This document shows positions 62,885 to 64,000 of a stretch of 64,000 nt of DNA, piece after piece (position 1 is the stretch's first letter; every line of letters begins with the position of its first letter). The notes below the pieces were generated by a model. It was not told the origin of the DNA. It saw nothing but the letters and a program-made list of their open reading frames with translations, and ran no database searches. A program made the translations under genes and the position numbers. The stretch comes from Microcella humidisoli (GTDB taxonomy: Bacteria; Actinomycetota; Actinomycetes; Actinomycetales; Microbacteriaceae). The stretch spans positions 1,054,001 to 1,118,000 of the forward strand of contig NZ_CP101497.1 of NCBI RefSeq assembly GCF_024362325.1, read 5' to 3'.

Positions 62885-63979
62885 ATGACGACCCCGGCAA
62901 CGCGCGCTCTCCCCGCAGCCGACGAGACGGCGCGGCCGACCCTCGCGGCCGTCGCGGCGCGCGCCGGCGTCTCTGCATCCACGGCCTCGCTCGCCTTCAG
63001 CGGATCCGGCCCCGTCGCCGACGACACCCGCGAGCGCGTGCTGGCCGCCGCGCGCGAGCTCAACTACGGCGGCCCCGACCCCCGCGCGCGCAGCCTGCGC
63101 ACGGGGCGCAGCGGCATCATCGCCGTCGTCATCGAAGACCGCATCCGCGATGCCTTCAGCGACCCCATGATGGTCGCCCTGCTCGACGGCATCGCCGACG
63201 AGCTCGGCCAAGCCGGCTACAGCCTCCTTCTCCTCACCGACAGCGACGACCGCCCGGTCGGCGGCCTGCGCGACGCCTCGATGGATGCTGCGCTCCTGCT
63301 CGGGTGCAGCACCGACCTCGACCCCGCCGTCGCGGTGCTGAGCCAGCGCCAGGTGCCGCTCATCGGCGTCGAGGCGCGCGAGCGCGAAGGCATGCACCGC
63401 GTCGACCTCGACAACCGCGCAGGCATGCGCACCGGAGCCGAGCACCTGCACGCACTCGGCCACCGCCGCGTCGGCGTGATCACGCTGCCGATGGATCGCG
63501 CGCACACGCGCGGCCCGCTCACCGCGGAATGGGAGGCCGAGAGCGATGCCTACACGGGGCTCGAGCGGCTCGCCGGCGTGCGCGACGTGTACCCCGACGC
63601 CCCCGCCGAAGTCGCCGCCGGCAGCCTCATCGACGAGGGCCACCGGGCGGCGCTCGCGCTGCTGCAGCGGAATCCCGAGCTCACCGCGATCGTCGCGCAG
63701 AGCGACCTGCTCGCCCTCGGCGCGATTCAGGCCGCCGACGAGCTCGGCCTGACCGTGCCCGACGACCTGAGCGTGCTCGGCTTCGACGGGGCGCGTATCG
63801 ACGGGCTCAGCATCCACCGCCTGACGACCCTCGTGCAGCCGATCGTCGAGAAGGGCCGAGCGGCGGCGCGCATGGCGCTCGCCGCCCTCGCGGGCGAACC
63901 CGTCGCCGACGTGGCCTTCACGAGCGAGCTGCGCCTCGGCACGACGACGGCGCCCCCGCGCGCCGACTCGGCCCGGTAG
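62885..63979 (+). CDS. LacI-family transcriptional regulator
   Basis: A 364-residue repressor: a 17-residue leader, a helix-turn-helix (PTLAAVAARAGVSASTASLAFSG about 18-40, with the hinge helix RERVLAAARELNY), then a periplasmic-binding-like sensor domain with SGIIAVVIEDRIRDAFSD and GFDGARIDGLSIHRLTTLVQP. The effector, probably a sugar or small metabolite, is unknown. It is divergent from the MFS gene and most likely regulates it and itself through the palindrome at 62843. The ATG is 8 nt after a TACAGT -10. Confidence 0.92.
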   Translation: MTTPATRALPAADETARPTLAAVAARAGVSASTASLAFSGSGPVADDTRERVLAAARELNYGGPDPRARSLRTGRSGIIAVVIEDRIRDAFSDPMMVALLDGIADELGQAGYSLLLLTDSDDRPVGGLRDASMDAALLLGCSTDLDPAVAVLSQRQVPLIGVEAREREGMHRVDLDNRAGMRTGAEHLHALGHRRVGVITLPMDRAHTRGPLTAEWEAESDAYTGLERLAGVRDVYPDAPAEVAAGSLIDEGHRAALALLQRNPELTAIVAQSDLLALGAIQAADELGLTVPDDLSVLGFDGARIDGLSIHRLTTLVQPIVEKGRAAARMALAALAGEPVADVAFTSELRLGTTTAPPRADSAR

Positions 63980-64000
63980 ACGTCTCGTCACGACCTGTCA

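Overview
This 64 kb window is high-GC actinobacterial chromosome around the replication origin. Gene order (ddl-like gene, parB, parA, rsmG, jag, yidC, yidD, rnpA, rpmH, dnaA, oriC, dnaN, recF, dciA, gyrB, gyrA, DUF3566, tRNA-Ile, tRNA-Ala), actinobacterial markers (CrgA, sortase E, PASTA kinases, FHA proteins, NucS, DUF6049) and very GC-rich third codon positions point to the family Microbacteriaceae. The genus cannot be fixed from the window. No IS element, prophage or CRISPR array was seen.

Left part (1-9996): the start of an rpsF-ssb operon (ssb is cut by the window edge), a CCA-adding enzyme, a divergent DUF6049-murJ pair, trxB-trxA, an aminotransferase and a D-Ala-D-Ala ligase-like ATP-grasp gene. 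Origin part (10018-25440): the leftward arm parB to rpmH carries two parS sites. dnaA and dnaN flank an oriC-like intergenic region of about 400 bp with DnaA boxes. The rightward arm runs from dnaN to gyrA and two tRNAs. Genes on both sides mostly point away from 16.7-17.0 kb, as expected for bidirectional replication.

Accessory part one (25441-31206): a guanidine-III riboswitch and guanidinium exporter sit directly behind tRNA-Ala. A two-component system then diverges from a four-gene operon: an acidic exported protein, a small Pro/Ala-rich membrane protein, ApbE, and a fused membrane flavocytochrome-like/2Fe-2S reductase. An 11-bp-periodic direct repeat between them is a likely response-regulator box.

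Cell-envelope part (31203-44221): ppiA, a rhomboid protease, crgA, sortase E, pabA, then the Ser/Thr phosphorylation and wall-elongation cluster fhaA-fhaB-pstP-rodA-pbpA-pknA-pknB, followed by tRNA-Leu.

Accessory part two (44493-64000): YaeQ, an unknown protein, a lycopene cyclase/Blh pair (beta-carotene to retinal), a DEAD-box helicase, a copZ-copA copper operon with a CsoR-like operator, an aldehyde dehydrogenase-GMC oxidoreductase-unknown operon, a divergent type III polyketide synthase operon with methyltransferase and flavoprotein, HAD phosphatase, NucS, an SDR, and an MFS exporter divergent from a LacI regulator with a perfect palindromic operator.

Many genes here have a -10-like hexamer (TAGRCT, TACNRT) 6-8 nt before the start codon, which suggests widespread leaderless transcription. 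No clearly undescribed defence or mobile system was found. The best candidates for new biology are the tRNA-Ala/riboswitch/gdx arrangement, the two-component-controlled redox operon, and the two unrecognised small proteins.
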